Shown one piece after another: positions 1 through 7,726 of a DNA stretch of 64,000 nucleotides. A program made the translations under genes and the position numbers. The stretch is from Butyrivibrio sp. AC2005 (GTDB lineage: Bacteria; Bacillota; Clostridia; Lachnospirales; Lachnospiraceae), in NCBI RefSeq assembly GCF_000424145.1, contig NZ_KE384137.1:248001-312000 (forward strand), given 5' to 3'. Within the stretch, counting starts at the first letter, position 1, and every line of letters begins with the position of its first letter. The notes under the pieces are model-generated. The model had not been told where the DNA came from. It saw only the letters and a program-made list of their open reading frames with translations, and searched no databases.

Positions 1-88
1 GATAAGCATAAAGTGCGGTTCTTAAGTTTCCTACATGCATTCTTCCTGTCGGACTTGGTGCATAACGGGTTCTGATTTTCTGTGTCAT
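1..88 (-). CDS. gltX: Glutamyl-tRNA synthetase, N-terminal fragment (window edge)
   Basis: Only the first 29 codons are inside the window; the gene continues past position 1. The ATG is at 88. The translated start contains [19 protein letters not shown], the class I aminoacyl-tRNA synthetase signature with HVGN in place of HIGH that is typical of GluRS and GlnRS. In a Gram-positive host GluRS, which charges tRNA-Glu and usually tRNA-Gln for later amidation, is the more likely. It begins 10 bases after the FeoA-like gene, so the two are probably co-transcribed. GlnRS cannot be excluded from so little sequence. Confidence 0.85.
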   Translation of the reverse strand, partial: MTQKIRTRYAPSPTGRMHVGNLRTALYAY

Positions 89-98
89 ATCTCTCCTT

Positions 99-347
99 TT
101 ACATAACCTCCGGATATTCTTTTTTCTCAAATTCAACGATTATTCCCGAAGCTACGTTGCGGCATAATGCAATTTGTTTTTTCTCAACCTGTATAATGAG
201 ACCGCCGCGTTCTTTTTTATTGATAACCTTTACATGAGATCCATATCTGATACCTATGGATTTTAGTCTTTTAGAATAGACCTGCTGTTCGACATTCAGC
301 TCCTTAACGAGATAAACGCCGTTCTTCTCCCCATCTGTAAGTGTCAT
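99..347 (-). CDS. FeoA-domain small protein
   Basis: This 82-residue protein has the size and pattern of a stand-alone FeoA (SH3-like beta-barrel) domain: an N-terminal part containing [18 protein letters not shown], then [10 protein letters not shown], and a C-terminal half with [21 protein letters not shown] that matches the family's usual 'G..i.lr...A..I.V' ending. FeoA domains accompany the ferrous-iron transporter FeoB or sit at the C-terminus of iron regulators. No feoB is visible here, and the gene lies directly upstream of gltX, so an iron role is inference from the family only. Confidence 0.75.
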   Translation of the reverse strand: MTLTDGEKNGVYLVKELNVEQQVYSKRLKSIGIRYGSHVKVINKKERGGLIIQVEKKQIALCRNVASGIIVEFEKKEYPEVM

Positions 348-474
348 ACAACTACCTCATAAAAATATATACTACATATGGCAGATTGCAATACAATCAT
401 ATATCAAATTGTATTCGTGACATTCTAAAAATCTGCGCATGCTTTGAAATTATATAACACCTTATACCAAATGA

Positions 475-524
475 AAAGAGCACCGCTTTAATTCGCTAAA
501 GCCAATTAAATATATTAGCTCTTT
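475..524 (-). terminator. Possible terminator after aguB
   Basis: Just downstream of the aguB stop on the - strand, AAAGAGC and GCTCTTT form the outer arms of a hairpin. A smaller GCTTT/AAAGC stem sits inside, and an imperfect T-run (TTTTCATTT) follows. The large interior makes this only a moderate candidate. The rest of the 348-532 gap shows no other gene-like signal. Confidence 0.4.
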
Positions 525-532
525 AATTTGAA

Positions 533-1456
533 TTATTCAACGATTTCTTTATAACATTCCGGGCGTCTGTCTCTGAAAAGCCCCCAGGAAAGTCTGTTTT
601 GTCTTATTTCATGAAAATCATAAACAGCCATTATGATTTCTTCCGAATTATCTCCTGCCTGCCTAAGGATATCACCGGTTTCGTCTGTCATGAAGCTATG
701 ACCGTAAAATTTTAGTGATGAAAGCTGACCACCGTTTTCTTCTGCAGGAACAACATTCTCAGTTCCGATACGATTAGCTGCAACCACAGGAATTATATTA
801 GCGGCAGAATGTCCCTGCATAGTTCTCTGCCAATGACCTGAGCTGTCTACGTTAAGAATGGGTTCAGAACCGATGGCTGTAGGATATAGAATAATATCTG
901 CCCCCTGAAGTGCAAGGCATCTTGCTGTCTCAGGGAACCACTGATCCCAGCATATGCCGACGCCAACCCGGCCATAAGCAGTCTCAAAAACGCGGAATCC
1001 GGAATCTCCAGGTGTAAAATAGAATTTTTCCTGATAGTAATGATCATCCGGAATATGAGTTTTTCTGTATACTCCAAGTATATCGCCATCAGCATCTATC
1101 ATGGCTACGGAATTGTATAATACATTGCCTTCTCTCTCATAAAAACTGATAGGCATCACTACAGAAAGCTCTCTGCAAACATCCCTAAAATGCTGAACTG
1201 CCATATTTTTAGAAGCAGGCGTAGCATAATCATAGTAATCATATCTTCTTTCCTGGCAAAAATACTGTCTTTCAAACAGCTCTGAAAGAAGAATAATCTG
1301 CGCTCCCTGAGAAGCTGCCTTTCTTACAAGCTTATCAGCTTTCTTTATATTCGCCCTCACAAGTTCGTAATCCGACATTTCGGGATTTTTATAAGCTTCC
1401 TTACCACATGCAAACTGTATTGCTGCAACTGTTGTTGATGTATTGTCCTTATACAT
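533..1456 (-). CDS. aguB: N-carbamoylputrescine amidase
   Basis: A nitrilase-superfamily amidohydrolase of 307 residues that converts N-carbamoylputrescine to putrescine, CO2 and ammonia, the last step of the agmatine route. The catalytic triad is visible: Glu59 in LLSELFE, Lys132 in YRKTHIPDDH and Cys169 in GVGICWDQWFPETAR. The YRKTHIPDDHYYQEKFYF block is characteristic of AguB rather than of other nitrilases. It follows aguA by 46 bases and starts at ATG 1456, with a GAGG ribosome site seven bases away. Transcription probably ends at the hairpin near 475-524. Confidence 0.95.
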   Translation of the reverse strand: MYKDNTSTTVAAIQFACGKEAYKNPEMSDYELVRANIKKADKLVRKAASQGAQIILLSELFERQYFCQERRYDYYDYATPASKNMAVQHFRDVCRELSVVMPISFYEREGNVLYNSVAMIDADGDILGVYRKTHIPDDHYYQEKFYFTPGDSGFRVFETAYGRVGVGICWDQWFPETARCLALQGADIILYPTAIGSEPILNVDSSGHWQRTMQGHSAANIIPVVAANRIGTENVVPAEENGGQLSSLKFYGHSFMTDETGDILRQAGDNSEEIIMAVYDFHEIRQNRLSWGLFRDRRPECYKEIVE

Positions 1457-1464
1457 TTTTTTGC

Positions 1465-1492
1465 CTCACTTAATATATCTCACTTAATATAT
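1465..1492. repeat. Perfect 14-bp tandem duplication in the aguB leader
   Basis: CTCACTTAATATAT occurs twice in direct succession (1465-1478 and 1479-1492) in the short aguA-aguB spacer. On the coding strand each copy ends in TAAGTGAG, and the copy nearer aguB supplies the GAGG ribosome site. This looks like a recent local duplication. Confidence 0.8.
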
Positions 1493-1502
1493 TTGTTTTA
1501 AA

Positions 1503-2666
1503 TTATTCAAAACAAATAACCTTGCGCCTCATATTACTGATATCAGCAGGTATCTGCTGGGTTATACAATGTATATTTCCACCGCCTAAAAGTATCGCTC
1601 TCGCATCAATAGGAATAACTGTACGGTTTTTACATATCCCGGAAAGTATATTTACGGCACGCTCATCACTTTCCTTATTATCACCCCCAAAGGCAGGAAA
1701 AAGCACTTCTGTATTGGTAAAATAAAAGTTTACATAGCTTGCGGCCAGTCTTTCACCTACTTCGCGCTCATCTTCGCCCTCTTCAAAGATATAATTATCT
1801 ATATCCTCTTTATTGCAGCAAACAGGATTATCAGGTATCGGAAGCTTATGAATTTTAAGCCTTCTGTTCCGTGCATCAGTTACCGTTTCAAGATATTCAT
1901 AATCTCTTAACGACATTTCATATTGAGGGTCATCTTTGTTGTCAGTCCATGCCAGAACCACTTCTCCGGGAGCAATAAAAGCACATACATTATCAACATG
2001 CTCATTGGTTTCATCATTATAGATTCCGCAAGGTAGCCATAGAACTTTTTCTGCTCCAAGATATTCTTTAAGTTTTTCTTCAATTTCAGATTTTGAAAGC
2101 CCCGGATTGCGTCCTTTGCTTAAAAGACAGCTCTCGGTAACCATTATTGTGCCTTCACCATCGGAGTGAATTGATCCTCCCTCTAAAACAAAAGGATGCG
2201 CATCATATTTATTTACATTAAGAACACTGCAGAATTCAGAGGCAATTTTATCATCCTTATCCCAGCTGCTGTATAATCCGTCATATTCTCCGCCCCAGGC
2301 ATTAAACTCCCAGTCTATACCGCGAATATCTCCATTTTCATTTCTTACAAAGGTCGGACCTACATCTCTTGCCCAGGAATCGTCGGAATCCATTTCAATA
2401 ATATTTATTTTTTCAAATTCCGGAACATTTTCCTTGATGAAAGCCCTGGCATTCTCCATATCCTTTTGAGCTACCAGAATATACAGCTTTTCACTTTTTA
2501 TTATCTCTTTAAAAATACTGCAAAAGGCTTTCTGGGCTTCTGTCGGATTCTTGCCCCAGCTTCCAGGTCTTGTGGGCCAGATCATAAGAGTACCGTCATG
2601 TAAATCATATTCAGCAGGCATGCTATAGCCATCAATTTTAGGATTACCACTTAAGTATCCGTTCAT
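1503..2666 (-). CDS. aguA: Agmatine deiminase
   Basis: A 387-residue member of the peptidyl-arginine-deiminase-like (guanidino-modifying) family that hydrolyses agmatine to N-carbamoylputrescine and ammonia. Visible signatures are WPTRPGSWGKN near the N-terminus, WARDVGPTFV, the EGGSIHSDGEGT block, HVDNVCAF, and the C-terminal GGGNIHCITQQIP, whose Cys367 is the expected nucleophile. The length is normal for the family. ATG 2666 has a GGAG ribosome site about 10 bases upstream. It lies just after a terminator-like hairpin that separates it from upp, and is followed by aguB. Confidence 0.95.
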   Translation of the reverse strand: MNGYLSGNPKIDGYSMPAEYDLHDGTLMIWPTRPGSWGKNPTEAQKAFCSIFKEIIKSEKLYILVAQKDMENARAFIKENVPEFEKINIIEMDSDDSWARDVGPTFVRNENGDIRGIDWEFNAWGGEYDGLYSSWDKDDKIASEFCSVLNVNKYDAHPFVLEGGSIHSDGEGTIMVTESCLLSKGRNPGLSKSEIEEKLKEYLGAEKVLWLPCGIYNDETNEHVDNVCAFIAPGEVVLAWTDNKDDPQYEMSLRDYEYLETVTDARNRRLKIHKLPIPDNPVCCNKEDIDNYIFEEGEDEREVGERLAASYVNFYFTNTEVLFPAFGGDNKESDERAVNILSGICKNRTVIPIDARAILLGGGNIHCITQQIPADISNMRRKVICFE

Positions 2667-2691
2667 ACTTGCATTTCTCCATATATAAAAA

Positions 2692-2761
2692 GCGCAAAGT
2701 GCTTTGGAACAAAACCGATTATGCCCTTGCTGGCGAGGTTTTGGAACAATACACTTTGCGC
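2692..2761 (-). terminator. Strong nested hairpin with T-run between upp and aguA
   Basis: GCGCAAAGTG (2692-2701) and CACTTTGCGC (2752-2761) are perfect inverted arms. Inside them a second stem, AAAACC/GGTTTT, is separated by a symmetric internal loop carrying GTTCC on both sides. On the - strand TTTTT follows directly, then the aguA ribosome site. This is either the upp terminator or an attenuator in the aguA leader; position alone cannot tell which. Confidence 0.75.
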
Positions 2762-2786
2762 CCGGTTGTCCTATTTCTATTTAAAA

Positions 2787-3416
2787 TTATTTTGTACCGA
2801 AAATACGGTCTCCGGCATCTCCAAGTCCGGGGACAATGTACTTATGATCATTTAGCTGATCATCTATATGCGCACATATAATCGGAACATCGGGATGCTC
2901 TGTTGTAACTTTCTCAAGTCCCTCAGGGGCAGCTATAAGACAAATAAATCTTATCTTCTTAACTCCCTTGTTTTTGAAAAGCTCAATAGCGTCGCATGCA
3001 GAGCCACCGGTTGCAAGCATTGGATCCAGAATAATAACTTCTCTGTCTCCGATATCCTCAGGAGCCTTGAAAAAATAATTTACGGGCTCGTATGTATGCT
3101 TATCTCTATACATTCCAACATGTGCAATCTTTGCATTGGGAATAACATTAAGCACACCGTCAAGCATACCCATACCTGCTCTCATAATAGGAGCAAACGC
3201 ATAATTATCCTCGTTAAGTCTGCCCATTTTTATTGTCTTAATAGGTGTCTCAACTGTAGTCTCCTCGAGCTCTACATCACGCATAGCCTCATAGATAAGA
3301 TATGCGCCGATCTCGCTTACAAGCTCTCTGAAAAGCTTTGTACCTGTATGCTTGTCTCTTAAGATGGAAAGCTTATGTTCAATAAGCGGATGATCTATAG
3401 CAGTAACATTTTTCAT
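2787..3416 (-). CDS. upp: Uracil phosphoribosyltransferase
   Basis: This cytoplasmic enzyme of 209 residues makes UMP from uracil and PRPP (pyrimidine salvage). The PRPP-binding loop is at 131-139 (DPMLATGGS), the dimer and substrate region PIMRAGMGM is near 77-85, and the C-terminal uracil-binding loop reads VPGLGDAGDRIFG. The length matches bacterial Upp. ATG 3416 has a GGAGGT ribosome site eight bases upstream. It sits between nspC and aguA, which is unusual for a salvage gene and may be only positional. Confidence 0.97.
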   Translation of the reverse strand: MKNVTAIDHPLIEHKLSILRDKHTGTKLFRELVSEIGAYLIYEAMRDVELEETTVETPIKTIKMGRLNEDNYAFAPIMRAGMGMLDGVLNVIPNAKIAHVGMYRDKHTYEPVNYFFKAPEDIGDREVIILDPMLATGGSACDAIELFKNKGVKKIRFICLIAAPEGLEKVTTEHPDVPIICAHIDDQLNDHKYIVPGLGDAGDRIFGTK

Positions 3417-3493
3417 ATTCTTCTACCTCCGAATTTACTGTGAAAATAATATCATATATTGATAAAGGACGCTACTATAGTTAAAAAATCATT

Positions 3494-4687
3494 TTACAGT
3501 CGCATTTTGAAGTCTTCATATCCAAATTGTTTTAGAACGTCCGCATTTTCATCTTCGTGGAGAATGGCAATATCAGGTAAGGGCATACCGTTGAAAGTAT
3601 TGTTCTTGACCATACTGTAAATTGCCATATCCTGAAATGTAAGTCGTTCCCCAATTTTTATTTCGTGGTCAAAGCTGTAGTCGCCTATTACATCGCCTGC
3701 AAGGCATGTACGTGAAGACAGTCTGTAAGTATATTGCATTTCCTCAGCTTCGCCGCTGTCTTTGAGCGGTGGTCTGTATGGCATTTCAAGAACGTCGGGC
3801 ATGTGGCAGGCAGCAGATGTATCAAGAATAAGCACCGGATATTTATCGGTTTTTACTATATCCATCACTGTAGTAACAAGATAACCGGCATCAAGGGCAA
3901 TGGCTTCACCCGGTTCCAGATATACTTCAATACAATATTTCTCCTTTATATACTTAATCAGATCAATAAGACCGTCTCTGTTATAATCAGGTTTTGTGAT
4001 ATGGTGTCCTCCACCAAGATTAAGCCATTTTATTTCTGATAAATATTTACCAAAACTCTTTTCGAAAGCTGTAAATGTATTTTTCAAAGGTTCAAATCCC
4101 TGTTCGCAAAGAGTGTGAAAATGAAGACCTTCAACACCTTTGGGGAGTTCTTCCGGAAGGTCACATTTTCTTATGCCAAGTCTTGATCCCGGAGCACACG
4201 GATCATATATTTCATGTCCATCCTGAGTCGAGAACTCCGGATTTATGCGAAGTCCAACCGATAATCCGTTTCTGATTTCAGGATTGTTATTTGTGCCCTT
4301 TTCAGAGATTGCTTTTTCCCATACACTGCGATGAAATTCAAGCTGGTTTAGCGAATTGAAAACCAGATGATCAGCAATGTCACATATTTCCTTCATCTCC
4401 TCTGCGCCAAAGGCAGGCTCAAACACATGAATCTCAGGGAACATATTCCTTGGCCCATCAGGATAAAATTCTTCAAATGCAAGCTTTGCTTCAAAAAGAC
4501 CGGAGGATGTCGTTCCTGAAAGATATTCAGCAATTAAAGTATATGTGCTGTATGCTGAAAATGCCTTTTGAGCAAGAAGTATTTTTGCCCCGGATTTATC
4601 CTGAACTTCTTTTAATATTTTGCAGTTTTCACGAAGTATCACCTCGTCTATAACGTATACTGGTGTCTTTAATTCATCTATTTTCAT
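3494..4687 (-). CDS. nspC: Carboxynorspermidine/carboxyspermidine decarboxylase
   Basis: A PLP-dependent alanine-racemase-fold decarboxylase (397 residues) that removes the carboxyl group from carboxyspermidine or carboxynorspermidine. The N-terminal pattern TPVYVIDEVILRENC and the PLP lysine at residue 41 (LLAQKAFS) fit the family, as do the glycine-rich WLNLGGGHH loop, EPGEAIALDAGY, and the late ACHMPDVLEMPYRP block. Its partner dehydrogenase is at 9449-10711, so with putrescine as acceptor the likely product is spermidine. A GAGGG ribosome site precedes ATG 4687. It follows tcdA by 12 bases. Confidence 0.93.
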   Translation of the reverse strand: MKIDELKTPVYVIDEVILRENCKILKEVQDKSGAKILLAQKAFSAYSTYTLIAEYLSGTTSSGLFEAKLAFEEFYPDGPRNMFPEIHVFEPAFGAEEMKEICDIADHLVFNSLNQLEFHRSVWEKAISEKGTNNNPEIRNGLSVGLRINPEFSTQDGHEIYDPCAPGSRLGIRKCDLPEELPKGVEGLHFHTLCEQGFEPLKNTFTAFEKSFGKYLSEIKWLNLGGGHHITKPDYNRDGLIDLIKYIKEKYCIEVYLEPGEAIALDAGYLVTTVMDIVKTDKYPVLILDTSAACHMPDVLEMPYRPPLKDSGEAEEMQYTYRLSSRTCLAGDVIGDYSFDHEIKIGERLTFQDMAIYSMVKNNTFNGMPLPDIAILHEDENADVLKQFGYEDFKMRL

Positions 4688-4699
4688 TTAAAACCCTCA

Positions 4700-5431
4700 T
4701 CATAGTCTTATTAAATCCTTAACTACTTCGCTTGCAATGACAAGTCCGCAGGCAGCAGGTGTAAAAGCTGTGCTGCCGGGGGTGCTTCTTCTTGAAGAAC
4801 CTGATGCTTTAAGTTCTTCTGCATCCTTTTGCCGCATTTCTACCTTAATAGGTTCTTCATCAGAATACACAACCTTCAAATGTTTTATATCTCTCTTTTT
4901 CAGTTCGCGCCTCATGACTCTGCAGAGAGGATCAACACTCGTTTTATAGATATCCGTGACCTTAAATCTTGAAGGATCAAGCTTATTGCCTGCTCCCATG
5001 GCACTAATAACCGGTGTATCCGTTTCTTTCGCCTGCATTATTATTTCAAGCTTTGCTGTAACAGTATCCACAGCGTCAACTACATAATCATATTTATTAA
5101 AATCAAACTCCGAAGCATTTTCAGGCAGGAAAAAGCAGTTATGAATATTTACTTTAACATCGGGGTTAATTGAAAGCATACGCTCTTTCATAACCTCAGT
5201 TTTATATTTGCCAATTGTTGATCTTGTTGCAATAATCTGTCTGTTCAGATTACTTTCTGCCACAGTGTCGCTGTCTATAAGGTCAAATTCACCAATACCG
5301 CTTCTGACAAGTGCCTCACAGACATATCCTCCAACGCCTCCTATGCCAAAAACCGCTATATGACAGCAACTCAGCCTCTGCACAGCTTCTGTTCCAAGTA
5401 ATAACTCTGTTCTGGAAAACATCTCTTTCAT
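4700..5431 (-). CDS. tcdA: tRNA threonylcarbamoyladenosine dehydratase
   Basis: This E1-like (ThiF/MoeB fold) enzyme cyclises t6A37 of tRNA to ct6A using ATP. From ATG 5431 it is 243 residues long. FSRTELLLG opens the protein, GIGGVGGYVCEALVRSGIG is the nucleotide-binding loop (from residue 29), SNLNRQI follows, and PAACGLVIASEVVKDLI is the typical C-terminal block. I chose ATG 5431 because AAAGGG lies at normal distance; a TTG at 5449 would add six residues and overlap that site. It is read into nspC. HesA/MoeB-type functions are less likely because SRTELLLG is TcdA-specific. Confidence 0.9.
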   Translation of the reverse strand: MKEMFSRTELLLGTEAVQRLSCCHIAVFGIGGVGGYVCEALVRSGIGEFDLIDSDTVAESNLNRQIIATRSTIGKYKTEVMKERMLSINPDVKVNIHNCFFLPENASEFDFNKYDYVVDAVDTVTAKLEIIMQAKETDTPVISAMGAGNKLDPSRFKVTDIYKTSVDPLCRVMRRELKKRDIKHLKVVYSDEEPIKVEMRQKDAEELKASGSSRRSTPGSTAFTPAACGLVIASEVVKDLIRL

Positions 5432-5584
5432 AATTTTTCCCTTTAGCAATAAATTTATTTTTCTTTAATGAAATTGTAACTCTTTTTTATTGGATATTAG
5501 GTAATTTTGTTGTAATAATATTTTATAGGAGATTTATATTACATAAAACATATATTTTTGTCTATATAAAAGATTGGAGTTACC

Positions 5585-5953
5585 ATGCGCAAACGAATTC
5601 TTATAGCAGACGATACAACATTTATGCGTGAAATGCTTAAATCCTCACTGGACAGGGAAAAATATGAAATCATAGGTGAAGCCAAAACTGGTAAGGAGGC
5701 CGTTGAACAGTACAAGGCAAAAAAACCGGACCTTCTTATTTTGGATATTAATATGCCTGAAATGAATGGTATTGATGCTCTTACTCAGGTTATGGAGTTT
5801 GATCCCGATGCCAATGTTATTATGTGCTCAGATCAGAAACAGGAGCCTATGATTGTTCTCGCCCTAAAGAAAGGTGCAAAGGATTTTGTTGTTAAACCTT
5901 TTATGGCCAGTGATGTACTACGCGCACTAAGCAAGATTTTCAAAGAAGATTAA
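5585..5953 (+). CDS. CheY-like single-domain response regulator
   Basis: A 122-residue receiver domain with no output domain. Acidic pocket D9/D10 (ILIADDT), phospho-acceptor D54 (LLILDINMPEMNG) and the KPF lysine motif are all present, so it should be phosphorylatable. It is one of three + strand genes, divergent from tcdA and convergent with the first GGDEF gene across a shared terminator. TTGGAG precedes ATG 5585. No histidine kinase is adjacent. It could be a chemotaxis CheY or a stand-alone regulator; nearby membrane GGDEF proteins make a signalling link attractive, but that is only inference. Confidence 0.9.
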   Translation: MRKRILIADDTTFMREMLKSSLDREKYEIIGEAKTGKEAVEQYKAKKPDLLILDINMPEMNGIDALTQVMEFDPDANVIMCSDQKQEPMIVLALKKGAKDFVVKPFMASDVLRALSKIFKED

Positions 5954-5998
5954 GCTGTGTAAATTTGCCTTTCATGCACGGATCTGTGCATATAAAAT

Positions 5999-6043
5999 AA
6001 AAATCAGAGCAAGCTTTCTGTTCAGAAGCCTGCCCTGATTTTT
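5999..6043. terminator. Bidirectional terminator between cheY-like and GGDEF genes
   Basis: AAAAATCAG and CTGATTTTT form perfect outer arms, with GCA/TGC and GCTT/AAGC pairing inside. T-rich tracts follow on both strands, so it can end the + strand regulator and the - strand GGDEF operon. Confidence 0.8.
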
Positions 6044-6049
6044 ATTTTA

Positions 6050-7726
6050 TTATGCTCTTTTAGATTTCATATCTGTTTTATTTTTATACATTCTCTCATC
6101 AGCCAGCAGATATATGTTATTAAAATCAGTATCATCCGCTTCATGTCTAAAGGCATAACCGAATGCAGCACTTCTTTCATAAACGGGGTCCTTAAGATTT
6201 AATTTTTCAAGTTCAAAATTTATACGTCTTATAATTTCATCTGCAAGCGTAATGTTTTCATCTGTAAGAACAGCGACAAATTCATCCCCGCCTATTCTTG
6301 CAACGAATCCTTTTTCCGAAAAGCATTCATCCAATATACTGCTGAACTCGCCAAGGTACTTATCTCCCATCAGGTGACCCTGTCCATCATTTATAGTCTT
6401 TAGTCCATTAAGATCGATACTTATTATACAATAATCCTTGTCCTGTAATGTCATATCCTTTAAGTATTTTTCATACATTGATCTGTTTGATATACCTGTC
6501 AATCCATCAGCATAAGCCAGATGAGCAAGGGATTCATTCTCTTTTTTTCTCGCGTAAGACTCAGAAATATAAATATGATAATTAACAAGAGTTGCAAATA
6601 CCATACACATGGTACCTATAGGTACAGCAACCTTAGAAAGCATTATCTGTTCTGAAATCCCCATCACTTCAGAATAATAAAATATGACATTAAAAATAAA
6701 TGAAACTGAAATTGCAGCCTGTCCCACAAGCTGATTGGTTGCAGATGGAGATATACGTTTATTTTTCGAATCTTTAACAAGCATTATGACCATGAAAAGA
6801 AACAGAATAAAAGCATCAAGCTGGTACACCATGAGCATCTGATTCATATGTATACCGCCAAGGTAATGAATTGCAATAGGCAAAACAGCTATTATGGAAC
6901 CTGTTATCGAAAAACACAGAAAGACTTTATTTTTCAGATAATTCTGCATGCTCCCCATCACCATATACATTATAGGAACGATCAAATATAACGAAATGTA
7001 TTCTATTTCTGTCTGGTGGCCGTATGTATTAACAAACAGGTCAAGAAGCTTAAACTGCGATAGAAACCATATTCCAAGCATGATAAACAAAATTGCAGAG
7101 TACATTTGCATATTCATTTCTGAAATACTGCTTCTAAAGCCGATAGCTATAGCCAAAAACATAATTCCAAATATTATAAGAAATGCAGATATCATAAAAA
7201 TATAAAAGTCATTATACGAAAGATATAATATAACATCTGTGTATTCGCCTATTACAACAGGTTCATAGTAGCTATATGCACCATCCTCAGAAACCAGTAT
7301 TTCAATTTTAACAAATGCATTTTCTTCAACATTTGGGAGATTTATATAATGATTATCACAGCCTATAAACCTTCCTTTTTCAAAGGTATCAAAATCCTTA
7401 GAAGCAATTATTTTATCGTTACAGCTAACCTTAAATGCACTGAATCTGGTTTCAAACATCATAATTGGGCTGCTGTAATCTGATAGCTCTATATTCTTAT
7501 GAACCAGAATTATCCTGTCTCCTTTTTTTGTCCCATTGCCGATAAGCCCTCGCAACGCAGAGAGCTTAACATCTTTGTATTCAGTTTCGTTATACAGCAC
7601 ATCCCATCCTTCGTTTAATATATTTATTTTACTGATAGCCTTGGGCTTTATAACCAAATGTATCATAATCAGTAATACAATAAAGGATATGAATGCAGCA
7701 GAAAGAAAAAGGATTCTTCTACGCAT
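6050..7726 (-). CDS. Membrane diguanylate cyclase, 7TM sensor type (second of tandem pair)
   Basis: A 558-residue protein: an N-terminal membrane anchor, an extracellular beta-rich region to about residue 175, roughly seven or eight hydrophobic segments (about 175-395), then a GGDEF domain with intact GGDEF at 479-483 (RIGGDEFVAVL). The layout resembles 7TMR-DISM receptors fused to a cyclase. No RxxD inhibitory site is visible ahead of GGDEF, so product feedback may be absent. Its start overlaps the upstream paralogue's end by eight bases, with GGAG inside that gene. It should make cyclic di-GMP in response to an unknown external signal. Confidence 0.88.
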   Translation of the reverse strand: MRRRILFLSAAFISFIVLLIMIHLVIKPKAISKINILNEGWDVLYNETEYKDVKLSALRGLIGNGTKKGDRIILVHKNIELSDYSSPIMMFETRFSAFKVSCNDKIIASKDFDTFEKGRFIGCDNHYINLPNVEENAFVKIEILVSEDGAYSYYEPVVIGEYTDVILYLSYNDFYIFMISAFLIIFGIMFLAIAIGFRSSISEMNMQMYSAILFIMLGIWFLSQFKLLDLFVNTYGHQTEIEYISLYLIVPIMYMVMGSMQNYLKNKVFLCFSITGSIIAVLPIAIHYLGGIHMNQMLMVYQLDAFILFLFMVIMLVKDSKNKRISPSATNQLVGQAAISVSFIFNVIFYYSEVMGISEQIMLSKVAVPIGTMCMVFATLVNYHIYISESYARKKENESLAHLAYADGLTGISNRSMYEKYLKDMTLQDKDYCIISIDLNGLKTINDGQGHLMGDKYLGEFSSILDECFSEKGFVARIGGDEFVAVLTDENITLADEIIRRINFELEKLNLKDPVYERSAAFGYAFRHEADDTDFNNIYLLADERMYKNKTDMKSKRA

